Of a stretch of DNA of 64,000 nucleotides, positions 47,166-58,690 are shown one piece after another. The stretch is from Petrosia ficiformis (taxonomy: Eukaryota > Porifera > Demospongiae > Haplosclerida > Petrosiidae), in the NCBI GenBank assembly GCA_947044365.1, contig OX345644.1, forward strand, positions 3,536,077 through 3,600,076, read 5' to 3'. Every line of letters begins with the position of its first letter. Position 1 is the stretch's first letter. Made by a program: the position numbers and the translations under genes. A model generated the notes under the pieces. That model did no database searches and was not told where the DNA came from. It saw only the letters and a list, made by a program, of their open reading frames with translations.

Positions 47166-49107
47166 ATGAATTATGAAATTGCTTGTGCCTTTAAGAATGG
47201 AGATTATAAGAGAGCATCAGAGTTGCTACAGAAATTGAGAGATTTTAAGAAATGGGACTTGTTGTCCTTTTATCCACAGAATTACAAACATATTAATAAT
47301 TATAACACCTATGATGTTACTCTTCTTCATGTTGCTGCTTATCATGGGTGGTTAGATATTTGCAAGCAACTAATAACAGAATATAAATATAATCCTCAGG
47401 TACAGTACTGCTTTGGATCTCTTACTAACATTTCAACACAAATTAATTCGTATAGTCATCTGCCGCCACCACCTTTATTCTATGCTACATTGAGTGGACA
47501 CTATGAGGTAGTAAAGTACCTCATTAATAAATGTAATTGTGATCCTCATCAACAAAGTATAGAAGGAGAGACTCTATTATATTTGGCATGTTTAGCAGGA
47601 CACTATGAGATAGTAACATATCTCATTAACAAGTGTCGTTGTGATCCAAACACGTGGGGTAGTTATAATCCACTTCATTGTGCCTGTAAAGTGGGTAATC
47701 TTAAGATAGTGAATTATCTTACATCTTTATCTTCAGTAGTTGTGAATATTAAGGATAAGGATGGCAATACTCCACTACATACAGCTTGTTGTTATGGTCA
47801 ACTGGACATCATAGCATTTCTCTTTTCCTTACCTTCTGTAGATGTTAATGTCAGAATTCCTGGTTATACTTTGCTACTACATAAAGCTTGTCATTTTGGT
47901 GCAATAGATATTGTAACCGTGCTTACTTCTATATCTTCAGTCAATGTGAATTTTATAGATGATGATGGTTATACTCCATTACATACAGCTTGTCGATATG
48001 GTAAATTAGACATTGTAAAGTTTCTTGTGTCTCTACCTTTATTGGATGTGAATACCCAAGGTAGTAATGGCCATACTCCACTACATACAGCTTTTCGTTA
48101 TGGTCAGTTACATATTGTAAAGTTTCTTGTGTCTTTACCTTCAGTAGATGTGGACATCCACAACAGTAATGGGTATACTCCACTACATACAGCTTGTCGT
48201 TATGGTAAATTAAACACTGTAAAGTTTCTTGTATCTTCATCCTCTGTCAATGTCAATGTTAAAGATGACGAGGGCTGTACTCCACTAGCTATAGCTTGTC
48301 ATCATGGTCAATTAGAAATTATAATGTTTCTTGTGTCTTTATCTTCAGTAGATGTGAATATTAAAAATTGCAATCCACTACATACAGCTTGTCGTTATGG
48401 CCAATTAGGCTTTGTAAAGCTTCTTGTATCCTCACCTTCATTAGATGTGAATATCCAAGATGATAAAGGCTGTACTCCACTACATACAGCTTGTTGTTAT
48501 GGTAAATTAGACATTGTACGGTTTCTCTTATCCTTATCTTCAGTAGATGGGAATATTAAAGATGATGAGGGTTGTATTCCACTAGTTACAGCTGGTCGTC
48601 ATGGTGAATTAGACATTATGAAGTTTCTATTGTCTGTTCAATCAGTAGATATGAATATTAAGGACAATAAAGGTTATACTCTACTACATACAGCTTGTCG
48701 TTATGGTGAATTAGACATTGTACAGTTTCTGTTATCCTTATCTTCAGTAGATGTGAATGTTAAAGATGATGAGGGGTGTATTCCACTAGTTACAGCTTGT
48801 CATCATGGTCAATTAGACATTATGAAGTTTCTGTTGTCTGTTCAATCAGTAGATATGAATCTTAAGGATAATAAAGGTTATACTCCACTACATACAGCTT
48901 GTCGTTATGGGGAATTAGACATTGTAAAGTTTCTTGTATCTTCATCCTCTGTCAATGTCAATGTTAAAGATGACGAGGGCTGTACTCCACTAGCTATAGC
49001 TTGTCATCATGGTCAATTAGAAATTATAATGTTTCTTGTGTCTTTACCTTCAGTAGATGTGAATATAAAAGATGATGATGGTCATACTCCACTACATACA
49101 GCTTGTC

Positions 49108-49848
49108 ATGTTATAGATATTCATTACCATGTTGTAATATATAATAGAGTAATTTTATTGAGCCTTAATAACAGGGTAGAGTATTTTTAATTATCAATAA
49201 CAATAATAAAATTATTATTAATAAAAACTGAACGTTTCGACCCGAAGGTCTTCTTCAGCAGTATACAAAAAACAAAACCAAATAGCCTATTTATATACGG
49301 ACAGATAACAAGTGATGACATCATGACAGTACAAAGAGTGAGAACAATGATGGTACAGGAATACAAAGGGTAGTACAGAAAATAACAAGGCTATGGGACA
49401 AGTGTGAAGTTTTAGCAGTTGAAGAAAATTGGAGAAGAAGAAAGATCAGAGAAGCTATCTTAATAAAAAGTACTTCTGACACCATCAATACAGACCCTGG
49501 AGTACACATTAATCCGTCTTGGGACTCTATTCTACCATCACAGACTTAATCTAAACCTTCATGTCATAGTTTACTTTTCTTGTACCATCATTGTCAAACC
49601 TTGTTACTTTCTGTACTACCCTTTGTATTCCTGTACCATCATTGTTCTCACTCTTTGTACTGTCATGATGTCATCACTTGTTATCTGTCCGTATATAAAT
49701 AGGCTATTTGGTTTTGTTTTTTGTATACTGCTGAAGAAGACCTTCGGGTCGAAACGTTCAGTTTTTATTAATAATAATTTTATTATTGTTATTGATAATT
49801 AAAAAAACTCTACCGTGTTATTAAGGCTCAATAAAATTACTCTATTAT
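49108..49848 (+). mobile_element. 5'-truncated Penelope-like retroelement with inverted terminal copies
   Basis: Arms of about 252 bp, 49138-49390 and 49600-49851 (the last few bases overlap the target copy), are inverted repeats of each other. Between them an open frame continues from the left arm: LWDKCEVLAVEENWRRRKI, REAILIKSTSD, INTDPGVHINPSWDSILP, stop at about 49547. This is the C-terminal end of the GIY-YIG endonuclease of Penelope-like elements (EN.R.RKI.EA..I.....IN.D.G..L...WD). Inverted partial copies at the ends are known for this class. Each arm contains CTGAAGA and GACC-TTCG-GGTC-GAAAC, reminiscent of a hammerhead ribozyme stem II and core. Confidence 0.82.
49727..49760 (+). ncRNA. 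Hammerhead-like motif in the right arm (inverted copy 49229-49260)
   Basis: The sequence CTGAAGA, one extra A, a GACC/GGTC stem capped by TTCG and then GAAAC follows the hammerhead order CUGANGA-stem II-GAAA. The extra A, and no clear stem III/cleavage triplet found by eye, make activity uncertain. Penelope-like elements are known to carry hammerhead motifs in their terminal repeats. Confidence 0.35.
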
Positions 49849-52507
49849 ATACAGCTTGTCGTTATGATGAATTAGATATTGTAAAGTTTCTTGTGTCTTT
49901 ACTTTCAGTAGATGTGAATATAAAAGATGATGATGGTCATACTTCACTACATACAGCTTTAGAATATTGTAAATTAAGTGTTGTAGTGTTTCTTGCGTCT
50001 TTACCCAAAGTAGATACGAATATCAAAAGTAAATGTAAGAGTGGTTCTACTCTGCTACATTCAGCTTGTTATGGTGAATTAGACATTGTGAAGCTGCTTG
50101 TAGCTTTACCTTCTGTAGATGTAAATGTCAAAGATGAGGATGGTTATACTCCACTACACATAGCTTGTTGTTTAGGTAAACTAGACATTGTAAAGTTTCT
50201 TGTGTCTTTACCTTCAGTAGATGTGAATATCAGAGCAAATAATGGCTGTACTTCACTCCATGAAGCTTGCAATTATGGTAAATTGGAGATTGTCAAGTTT
50301 CTCATGTCCACAGAACTAATGAACCCAATCTTAGCTGATGAAAGTGGTGATACACCACTTCATATAGCATGTAGATGTTGTATGGTTAATATAGTAAAAC
50401 ACCTCTTGTCAACAGGGCGTATAGACCCAATGACTGAGAACAGACAACAAAAAACTCCAGTAGAAATGGCAGGAAATCAATATGACATTTTGGAACTGTT
50501 TGAACCATTCAAACAATGTAGAGTAGATTTCCCTGTTCAATCATACAGTAAGGTCTTCCTATGTGGTAATAGTACTAATGGTAAGAGTTCCTTGGCACAT
50601 GCCTTATGTCAACAAAAAAAGGGTGTCTCGCGGCTAACATGGCTAAATCGTTTTAAACAACTAGAGAAAGCTGAGCCTCTCACAGCTGGTATTGTTCCTC
50701 ATCACCTTGAGAGTAATGAGATAGGTAATATTGTGTTGTATGATTTTGCTGGTCATCCTGAATACTACAGTAGTCATGAAGCTGCCCTGGAAAATCTCAT
50801 GTTGAGATCTTCTGCTGTGTTTATCATCCTAATCAAGCTCACTGACAAACTGGAGGATATAGAGAAGCAGTTGTACTATTGGGCTGGCTTTCTTGAAAAT
50901 GTTGGCCGTCGAATGTCAAAGAAATCTCAGGTTATTGTAGTGGGCAGTCATGCTGATAAGAGAGGAGCAGAGAATGGCATAAATCACATTAAAAGAATTG
51001 ATATTCAAAGAATTATTGAACATCACGAATACAAAGGTTTTGTAGCTATGGATTGTCGTAACAAAGATGGAGTGGGTTTTGATGAGTTTCTTATGTGCTT
51101 ATCAGAAAGTACCAAAGCAGTAGTTAACACATCTGACAGTATTAGTTTCTATTGTCATGTATTGTATGCTTTTCTTAAGACAAAGCTTGATCAAGTAGCT
51201 ATCACTTTATATAATCTCTTACAAGTGATACAAGATGAGAACGAGCCTTCTCTTCCATCAAATGAATCTGTTCTTCTTGAATTTCTAACTATTCTAAGTG
51301 ATAAAGGTCTCATCTTGTTCATCAGAAGTACAGATTCTATTAACAGTTGGGTAATTATAAACACAAAAAGTCTCTTCAAAGAGATTATTGGCACACTATT
51401 TGCTCCTTCACATTTTAAAGAATATCATTCAACTCTGGTTAGTAACACTGGGATAGTACCAGCTTCTATCCTAAGTGATGTGTTCCCTCAATATGATCCT
51501 GACATGTTGGAGGGGTTCCTGAAGAGCTTGGAGTTCTGTCATGAAATCGATGAAGATACTCTCCAAATTATCACTAACACTCTCCCCTCTCGATATTCTT
51601 ATTCAGATAAATTATTATATTTTCCAGCTTTAGCAAGTGAGCCAATGAAGAATGTAGAGATTTGTAATGGTTTTGGGTGGTGTCTTTGGTGTCCTGATCC
51701 AATTCAATTTTTCTCTACCAGATTTCTTCATGTTCTTTTGTTGCGATTAGCTCACAAATCATCATTAAAAAGAGATGATGGCTATATTACTCCATCAACT
51801 GAGGCACGAATAGATGTGATAGATTTAAATCGTTCCTGTAATGTATGTAAGAATGGTATTTGTTGGACAAGAGATGGTGTTAAATGTATTGTACAAGTTA
51901 GTGAACAGAATCGTAGTGTTATATTACTAGTACAACCAGTTATCACTGGTAGTGATAAAGAATGTATTCAGGTTCGTAACTCCATTATTACAATGATCCA
52001 TCTAATTCGAAACGAGTTCTGTTCGTCATGTGATATTCAAGAATATCTCATATCTCCTAATCAGTTACATTCTATTCTACAGTGTGAACTCAGCAAGTCA
52101 TCAATTTTTAGAATAGAACATATCGCAAGGGCTGCTTTGTTTAAGATGCCAGTTACCAATGAAGATGAAACACTTGAGCTATCATCACTCTTAGGACAGT
52201 TAGAACCATACCACATTCTTCCTCTATCAGTAATCCAGCAACTCTTTGACGATTGTAAAAGCAGTCAATGTATCTCAGAACCTCTCTTCAGAGAAATACG
52301 GGAAAGATGTACTCCCATAATGGATATCTATCTAGTAACCAGAGAGTCCAGCACATACCAGTCAGTTAGAGATCATCTGAACAGATTCAGTATATTTGGT
52401 GGAAGGAATCCATTTGTAAGTGAATGATTATATATTCTATGAAGCATTTATTATATGTTTGTACTACAGAATTTACAGTTTATTTAAGACACATGTTTTA
52501 ATTATAG

Positions 52508-52619
52508 GATATTGCTGATCCTGTTCTGACTGATGACGAGAGAAAGATGATTTCTCAATCATTCTCTGTTACTACTAGTATTGAACCTCTTAGCTATAAA
52601 ATACCAGACGGTACTCTAG
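52508..52619 (+). CDS. Gene 3 linker exon
   Basis: 112 bp, acceptor TTTTAATTATAG, donor CTAG|GTGAGT. It encodes DIADPVLTDDERKMISQSF and onward to a phase-1 end, matching gene 2's linker. Confidence 0.8.
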
Positions 52620-52729
52620 GTGAGTATTTAGTGTTTGACATATACATACATATGTACATGTTAACATGTATTATAGTTTACTGTTACATATAGTTATGAA
52701 GTTATCTCCTATATGTACTTTGACCACAG

Positions 52730-52995
52730 ATGAGTCACATCTTCCAGCAGTTGTTCATGGATTAAGAGATGTGACGCCTGATTGGATGAGGTTAGGATTA
52801 TATCTTGGTATTGATAATACTACATTAGAAATCATTCAGTCTGACAATCCACTAAGAGTAGCAGATTGTCACCGAACAATGTTATCAACATGGTTGAGAA
52901 AAGATGGAGCCAACAGAAACACTCTGATACAGGCTCTTGATAAAATGAACAGAGGATATATAATAGATACCATTTGTTCTCAAGTTGAGATGTAA
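52730..52995 (+). CDS. Gene 3 death-domain exon (terminal)
   Basis: Acceptor TTTGACCACAG; after the phase-1 join it encodes DESHLPAVVHGLRDVTPDWM, then RLGLYLGIDNTTLEII, CHRTMLSTWLRKDG and NTLIQALDKMNRGYI, with a stop at 52993. This is a full death domain: the W in helix 2, LGI...LE.I in helix 3, W in helix 5 and TLI.AL in helix 6. It should mediate homotypic binding to death-domain adaptors. Gene 1 carries a broken copy of the same exon at 4108-4346. Confidence 0.85.
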
Positions 52996-53269
52996 TACAT
53001 ATCATTAATTCAACATCAGGTGAGTTTTAATGTTTGTCGAGTATTATATTCAATTAAATTAGGAAAGTTTATGTATGAGAAAAGTATCCTTGATTTGTTT
53101 ATAATAGTCATTGTCTCTTGTTCATGTGTGTAAACAACCTTATCTTTCCCTCTCTTTTTAATGTTATTATATAGTTTTTGTGGTCAGCTGTAATGGTTTT
53201 GTGTGTGTATATACATTTACTACAATATATTGTAGAATATTAGGAACATTGACTGAACTACTTATAAAA

Positions 53270-53472
53270 TTTATCATGATCTGCAATTCTGTCATGAGAT
53301 TCATGCTAATCCTGATGATTTTAATGGATATACAGAACTCAATCCACCACCTCCACCTGTCACTAGTGAGAGAGAAGGAGAAGGTGAGGGAGATGTCCCT
53401 CCCATTACTGGTCATCAGGACTCCATATTCATATTTCAAACATTCATCAACATTTAGGATGATAAAGAAGGT
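53270..53472 (+). other. Coding-like block, origin unknown
   Basis: One frame reads FCHEIHANPDDFNGYTELNP, a PPPPP run and then an EREGEGEGD stretch, before a stop at about 53457 and a donor-like AAG|GTAAAA. It looks like an old exon of a low-complexity region. It lies between the death-domain gene and the dynein relic and could belong to either. Confidence 0.3.
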
Positions 53473-53574
53473 AAAATTTATATTTATATATTTATTCATA
53501 ATTATAATCATCTAGTTTACTATGATATCTCTATCTAAGTGTGGATTTATCTATCTATTTATTTATTCATCTAT

Positions 53575-53577
53575 CTT

Positions 53578-53608
<31 letters not shown>

Positions 53609-53612
53609 CTCT
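53575..53612. repeat. (TCTG)n(TCTA)n microsatellite
   Basis: TCTG then TCTA tetranucleotides for about 35 bp. Confidence 0.85.
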
Positions 53613-53696
53613 ATTTGATTTACCTTACATATAATTAAAAGTATATAACGTGATATTATTATACATAATATTGTATTTTCTTTTAGTGACTTTGTC

Positions 53697-53819
53697 TCTG
53701 ATAATCTTCAAAAAACCTTTGTAGTGAGTTCCTCGATTGATCTCAACATTCTCTTTAAGGACACATCATCAACCACACCTCTTGTGTTCATACTATCACA
53801 ATGTTCTGATTCCGTTTAG
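53697..53819 (+). pseudogene. Dynein heavy chain exon relic (AAA5/C-terminal boundary)
   Basis: After TTTCTTTTAG the frame reads DFVSDNLQKTFVVSSSIDLN, then SSTTPLVFILSQCSDSV and a TAG. This corresponds to the dynein segment ending TPLIFILSPGSDP that opens the AAA6 region. The stop and lost glycine/proline show decay. Confidence 0.65.
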
Positions 53820-54039
53820 CTAAAGAGAGATGGATCAATACTATTTCAAATTTATTTTAATGGGATTGGATTATTTCTACACTATTGTTTGTTGTACGTC
53901 TCTTTCTTTCTTCTTTTCTGGTTCCTATTCCCTTTCCTCCTCATACTCATTTCGTTTGATCTTATACTAATTCATATACACACCTCTCTCATCAGAATTG
54001 TCACTTCTTCTTGGGTGCTCTCAATGTGAAAGGTTTCTC

Positions 54040-54330
54040 ACACATACATGATGACTTTCACCTCTACTAAAGACAATATAAAAAGGGTTTCACTGAAATA
54101 CAAACTACTTTCTTTGAAGAGCATGGTAAATCATCACACACTCCACATTTCACACATGTTTAGCACATATCAAACACACATTTTTTACACACTACATAGA
54201 CTCATGCAACACACACTAAACACTCACACACCACATACACTCACACACATACATCATACATGTACATTAAATTCCATACATTTTCTTATTAGATTTTCTG
54301 GTATCCTCTGATTTACTTCCATTTCATTTC
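54040..54330. repeat. CACA/ACAT-rich simple sequence
   Basis: Loose repeats of CACAC and CATAC; the open frame here is an artefact. A second CATA-rich tract lies at 54500-54690. Confidence 0.6.
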
Positions 54331-54336
54331 CAACAG

Positions 54337-54432
54337 ATTTTGGAATAACAAAAACTAATCTTTGGTTTATACATCTTTCATGGTGTAATTCTGAAGAGAA
54401 AACAGTTCGGTCCACTGGGTTAGAATATCAAG
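54337..54432 (+). pseudogene. Dynein heavy chain exon relic (FGPLGWN region)
   Basis: A 96-bp exon between CCAACAG and GTAACT. The frame reads FGLYIFHGVILKRKQFGPLG, then TAG where tryptophan is expected, then NIK. Dynein has [22 protein letters not shown] here. An additional in-frame TAA lies near the start. The next expected exon (YEF) is found at 58691. Confidence 0.75.
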
Positions 54433-54944
54433 GTAACTACTACAATTTGAACGATATCAAGACTATACAGATTTTTCAATTAACGTTTGCTGTTGTAGAA
54501 TGACAAACATAGTATACATACATAATACATACATATATGCATACATTGTACATGTACATGTACATATTTATCATATGTACGTGAATACACTCATGCATAC
54601 ACATATAAACACACACATGCATATATGTACATACATACATTCACAATATCATACATACATTTATGCACATACATATACAAATTCACATTTGTAATCATAC
54701 ATGTATATATACATACTATAATTTTGTTATTAATCATGATTATTTACATATTCATCTTAGATTACATATTATGGGTGTGTCACAGATGAGTTGCAATTGC
54801 ACTATTCTGACTTTCATCAGTAACACTAACTGCAGGATACAAATATTCTCAATGAGGTGAACAAATAAATTAATATCATCCACTTCTTATCCATCCATTC
54901 ATTCATCATCCTGTTAAACTCATTTTATTGAGGAAAATATGACT

Positions 54945-55050
54945 TGTGATTCATATATATTTATATTTAGTTTCATTTTAGACCTTTTAGTAAGGCATGT
55001 TAAGTGGGCTTGCCTGAATAGCCCACGCTCATAAGCTTAGGCCTGGGCAG
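54945..55050. repeat. Intron-derived duplicate (partner 60008-60120)
   Basis: GACTTGTGATTCATAT, CTTTTAGTAAG and CCTGAATAGCCCA are shared with the intron that follows the dynein exon at 60002, so dynein introns as well as exons were duplicated. Confidence 0.65.
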
Positions 55051-55643
55051 TTTTTCCAGAGGAATTTAAATAATTTGTATAATTATGTTCATTGAAAAGT
55101 GCACATAATTATTTATCGACCCCCAAAACAATTTTAAAAGATTGGTAGGAATAGTAATATTAATTAACCACCCCTCATGAATAATTAATAAGGTAAAAAC
55201 TTCCCCCTGTTTGTGCACCAAGTCTTTCTTGCATGGCCTGTCCACTTCTAACTTGATTCTACCAGCCCTGTTGAGTTTTAAGAATTAATGAATATCATTA
55301 AATTAAAAAGTCGTTAATAATTTGGGTAGTTGAGGTTCAAAGACCGTGTGCATGCCATAATGTTATACTACTTGTGACTAGTACTTTGTTTCTTTACCAG
55401 TGGCTAAAGCCTGTTCCACACTCTTTCGTTCTTAATAGCGATGATGCAACTTCTTCTGCTAACAAAGAGGTATTGAAGCAGTATAACAGGTCAGAGTCAG
55501 AGGGAAAGTAGTTAAGAGAAAGAGAGGCATGTATAACAGTGTTTTAGCCAGCTATATAATATCAGTAGTCAATTTGACTACCTGGATCAAAAATTAGGAG
55601 TCAAACACATTATTTTTAAAAAAATCAATAAAGTAAAGAAGAG

Positions 55644-56255
55644 TCAATGCATGAAGATTCTACGTTGTTTAATATTTTTATAAAGTGCTAGGGCTCTTGT
55701 AAAATCAAATTGTTCAATGGGTGGGCCCTCGATGGAAATTCGGAGCAAAATATCAAGACTTTGTATCATTAAACGATTTCTTAGTTTAGTTTTGATTCAA
55801 TTTGCTGCACTAAATCCTCTTTCACAAGGTACAGAGCTTACAGGAAGGATTAGGATAACGCTAAGTAGATAAGATATTTGTGGATACATTTCGGAGTGGA
55901 TTTGTAAAAAGGTTGTTGCGAAAGAATAAAATCCACTCTTCTGGAAATTGCGGATAACAAAGGGACGAATTAGTTGATATTCACTTCTCAATTCATTATC
56001 ATTGAGCGGGGGTTTGTACTCATCTGGGGATGATTTGGAATAGTGTTTAATAATAACGTCTAGTTCTTCTTCTCCAAATTTGGACATAGCAGCCTTTGAG
56101 ACAGTTGTAGGAAAGTACTTTGGATCAAATACTTTGAAAGCACTTAGTAGAGCACTGTCCACATCTGATAAATTGCCTTTAAGTTTAGTAATAAAATTTC
56201 TTCGTGCTAACTCAAACGACGATCTTTGTGAGTTGTTATCACTGATGTTATAAAG
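55644..56255 (-). pseudogene. hAT transposase C-terminal fragment with a nonsense codon
   Basis: Minus strand: an upstream part reading SSFELARRNFITKLKGNLSD continues into ALLSAFKVFDPKYFP. Then comes the dimerisation core YPQISYLLSVILILPVSSVP-CERGFSAAN, then TGA, where arginine is usual, then IKTKLRNRLMIQSLDILLRI and IEQFDFTRALALYK. The frame is otherwise intact, so the element died recently or carries a readthrough allele. It is of the ZNF862/KIAA-like hAT group judging by CERGFSAAN. It lies within the dynein relic region. Confidence 0.82.
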
Positions 56256-56509
56256 TATATATTATTGTACAACCATTATGATGACAAGTCAAGGCTAAAG
56301 TAAAATTTAGGTGCTTTAATGTTTGTTTTTAAATTAAAAGTTTGATTACATGAATACACTAAAATTAATGGTCGCTACAGAGTTTGCTTGACAACTTTAT
56401 TAACTGGTAATTCTGTATGTGTTAACAATACTTCACAAAATGAATAATAAATCATAGAAACTAGTCCTATAAATACTGTGTATCTTACACATGATAATGT
56501 TTACTATAG

Positions 56510-56590
56510 CCTGGTCCTAATGGTCAACCTTTATCAACTGTTTTGAGTCAAGAAGTGGACAGATTCAACAACTTACTTCATCTCATTAAG
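56510..56590 (+). pseudogene. Dynein heavy chain exon relic (QEVDRFNNLL)
   Basis: An 81-bp exon between TTACTATAG and GTATAA: PGPNGQPLSTVLSQEVDRFN, then NLLHLIK. The expected dynein motif is LLQE..RFN.LL..I. The exon itself is intact, but it precedes the YEF exon (58691) that should come before it, so the locus is rearranged. Confidence 0.75.
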
Positions 56591-57120
56591 GTATAATAAT
56601 ATCATTTATATATTACATACGTACATGTGACCCCTAAAAAGGGACACTTTCCTAATTATTATGATCAAACACTTCTATTTAATGCCATTTTGTATAGGAT
56701 ATTATAATATAAAGTACATGTCATAATAAGGCATATGGTATTAATATAATATAGCATAGTATTATAAATACAACCTGTGGTGTATTATTAGTATTCCAAT
56801 GATAATATTGGCAAAAACAACATGTTACTAGCTCATTCCAGAGTAATTATATATGTACATTATAATAGCAAATAACATGTGATGTACTCCACAGAGTGAA
56901 TAGACTATAGTGAATTTTGGTGCCTAAGAGGTATAGCTCATCAGGATATCAAATATCATTGATTTCCTGTATAAATGGTGGAATGATAAACAATTAAATG
57001 TAATCAGATTATTTTGTGTGAAAGTGTTCCTTTTTGAACATTTGGTCACAATTATACATAAATGCACAATACTGTACTTAAATATTAAATATTATATGTA
57101 CACATACTACATGTTCTTTA

Positions 57121-57208
57121 GAAATTTATTGATGAGTATTCAGAAGGCTATCGAAGGTCTACAATGTACGTGTGAATGTGAGAAGTGCTAGTTTCCATGT
57201 CAATCAGG
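57121..57208 (+). pseudogene. Decayed duplicate of the dynein SIQK exon
   Basis: Matches 59435-59534 with deletions (GAGTATTCAGAAGG, AAGGTCTA, TTTCCATRTCAATCAG|GTATA). The intron after both copies is similar (ATAGACTGGT, TCATTTGTAGTGATAT, AAGGCCTAAA). This shows a block duplication inside the relic. Confidence 0.7.
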
Positions 57209-57414
57209 TATATCTTAATTAGTATAGTATAAAATACTAACTCTGTCTAGTTTATCAAAATGTACTAGTTACTTAATCATTTATAGTTTAGAGTTTATCT
57301 GCTGTAACAATGCAGTAGTATTGTACTCTTGATTGTTTATTTCATTATGATCAATATTCATATAGACTGGTATCATTTGTAGTGATATCACATTTAAGGC
57401 CTAAAAAGAAACTT

Positions 57415-57622
57415 ACGCATACGTATGTACACATGTACATGTATGTACAGTGTATGTACATACGTACATACGTATGTATGTATGTACATGTATGTATATA
57501 CATACGTACATACAAAATACATATACATGATTTACATACATGATGTACATACATGATGTACATACATGATATATACATGTGTACATTGTACAGGTATACA
57601 TGGATACACACATACATACATG
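57415..57622. repeat. Degenerate TACG/TACA/CATA simple repeat
   Basis: Palindromic TACATGTA, GTACATAC and ATGATGTAC units. All frames over it are artefacts. Confidence 0.75.
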
Positions 57623-57625
57623 TAC

Positions 57626-57992
57626 TAGGGCTGGGACGAAGGTTGGAATGTTGAACCTTCATTTGTTTGCTGCGCATTCGAAGCTAAATTTCTACCTTTG
57701 AAGCTTCGCTGCTACGCCCACTTTAATGTTTGCACATGTGCACTTCTACAATCTAAACATGTGGTTAATAATGTGGGTGTGTTACAAGAGAATTGAGTCC
57801 AGCGATGCCTATTCTGGATAGAAACAGCGACAGGAACAACACTAGTACTCATTATAAAGCAATAATCCAGTTTTGGAGACTTTTTATAGCCAATCAAGGT
57901 AAGAGCAACATTGATAAAAACATGTGTGAACCTTCATTTGTTTTTGCTAACGAAGCTTAAAAGGTTGTTTTCCAACCTTCGTCCCAGCCCCA
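57626..57992. mobile_element. hAT-like MITE, TIR TAGGGCTGGGACGAAGGTTGG
   Basis: The left end TAGGGCTGGGACGAAGGTTG is matched by the inverted CCAACCTTCGTCCCAGCCCCA. A second inverted pair (GTTGAACCTTCATTTGTTT near the left and GTGAACCTTCATTTGTTTTT near the right, in direct orientation) suggests subterminal binding sites. No transposase. Flanking 8-mers do not match well. Confidence 0.7.
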
Positions 57993-58690
57993 ATACATAC
58001 ACATATAAACACACACATGCATACATGTACATACATTCACAATATTACACACTCGTTTATGCACATACATACATGTACATATCTCTGTAAACATTAATGG
58101 GTTATTTTAACCTTCATTTGGTTACATGAGTTTCAATTCCTCCTGAGATTATATAAATCAATGTTGCTTTCCTGTAGTAATTTATTTCTTTTGATGTTGA
58201 CTAGTATATAAAGTACATGCCACAATAAAGAATGGTAACAAAAACAATACAATGTACATGTGCTGACTTTTCAAATACCTGTGGAGTACATTACATGTTA
58301 TTTGCTATTATAAGTACAAATTCATGTCCAAATTCATGTTAATTAATTACTCTGGTATGAGCTAGTGACATCTGTTGTTTTCACAGATGTTGGAAATAGA
58401 ATACTAATAATACACCAGAGGTTGTACCTATAATACTATGCTACATATATAAGTACATTGTATTAATATGTTTGTTACCATATGCACATGTACTTTATAC
58501 TAATAAATATAGATCAAATGAACTGTGACTTGTAAGTATTACCTATTATACTGAACAGGAAAAATAAATCATCATGAAGGAAAAAGCAATTGAACTGAAA
58601 CTCCTGTCTGTAACCGAACGAAGATTAAAATAACCTATTACTTTTTACAATGTACATGTATACATACATTGTTTTCTCACTGGTATATAG

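Larger units (their letters stand above)
49096..49860. repeat. 12-bp target site duplication around the insertion
   Basis: ATACAGCTTGTC at 49096-49107 and 49849-49860. The same motif recurs in ankyrin repeats generally, but exact frame restoration after removing one copy supports its being a target duplication. Confidence 0.75.
47166..52415 (+). pseudogene. Ankyrin repeat-Roc/COR GTPase, gene 3 main exon, split by a Penelope-like insertion
   Basis: 47166-49107 and 49861-52415 are the two halves. Removing 49108-49860 (753 bp, one target copy plus element) restores a single frame of 1499 codons, with the ankyrin motif TACRYDELDIVKF rebuilt across the joint. The joined product has a conserved N-terminus, polyproline near residue 100, about 23 ankyrin repeats and a Roc GTPase (GNSTNGKS near residue 884, DFAGHPEYYSSH, GSHADKRG). 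A COR-like region then leads to the donor at 52416. With the linker and death-domain exons it would be about 1624 residues. As read here, translation stops at 49188 inside the element. No other lesion is visible, so the insertion is likely young and may be polymorphic. Confidence 0.85.
56700..58502. repeat. Inverted repeat pair flanking 1.4 kb
   Basis: 56700-56900 read in reverse complement matches 58275-58502: TGTGGAGTACATCACATGTT, TATTTGCTATTATAA, AATTACTCTGG, GAATACTAATAATACACCA and AATACTATGCTA appear in order. The arms are about 200 bp with scattered differences. They could be two copies of a dispersed repeat or the footprint of an inversion. Confidence 0.7.

Noticed and set aside
47953..48240. 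Minus-strand frame opposite the ankyrin array
   Set aside because: It is a shadow of the 99-bp ankyrin period on the coding strand.
49815..49860. Separate gene starting at 49815
   Set aside because: The apparent start lies in the right arm of the Penelope-like element; the ankyrin frame continues from 47166-49107 once the insertion is removed.
53167..53515. Two overlapping frames on opposite strands after gene 3
   Set aside because: Neither shows a family motif; the better coding-like frame is the short Pro/Glu-rich one reported separately at 53270-53472.
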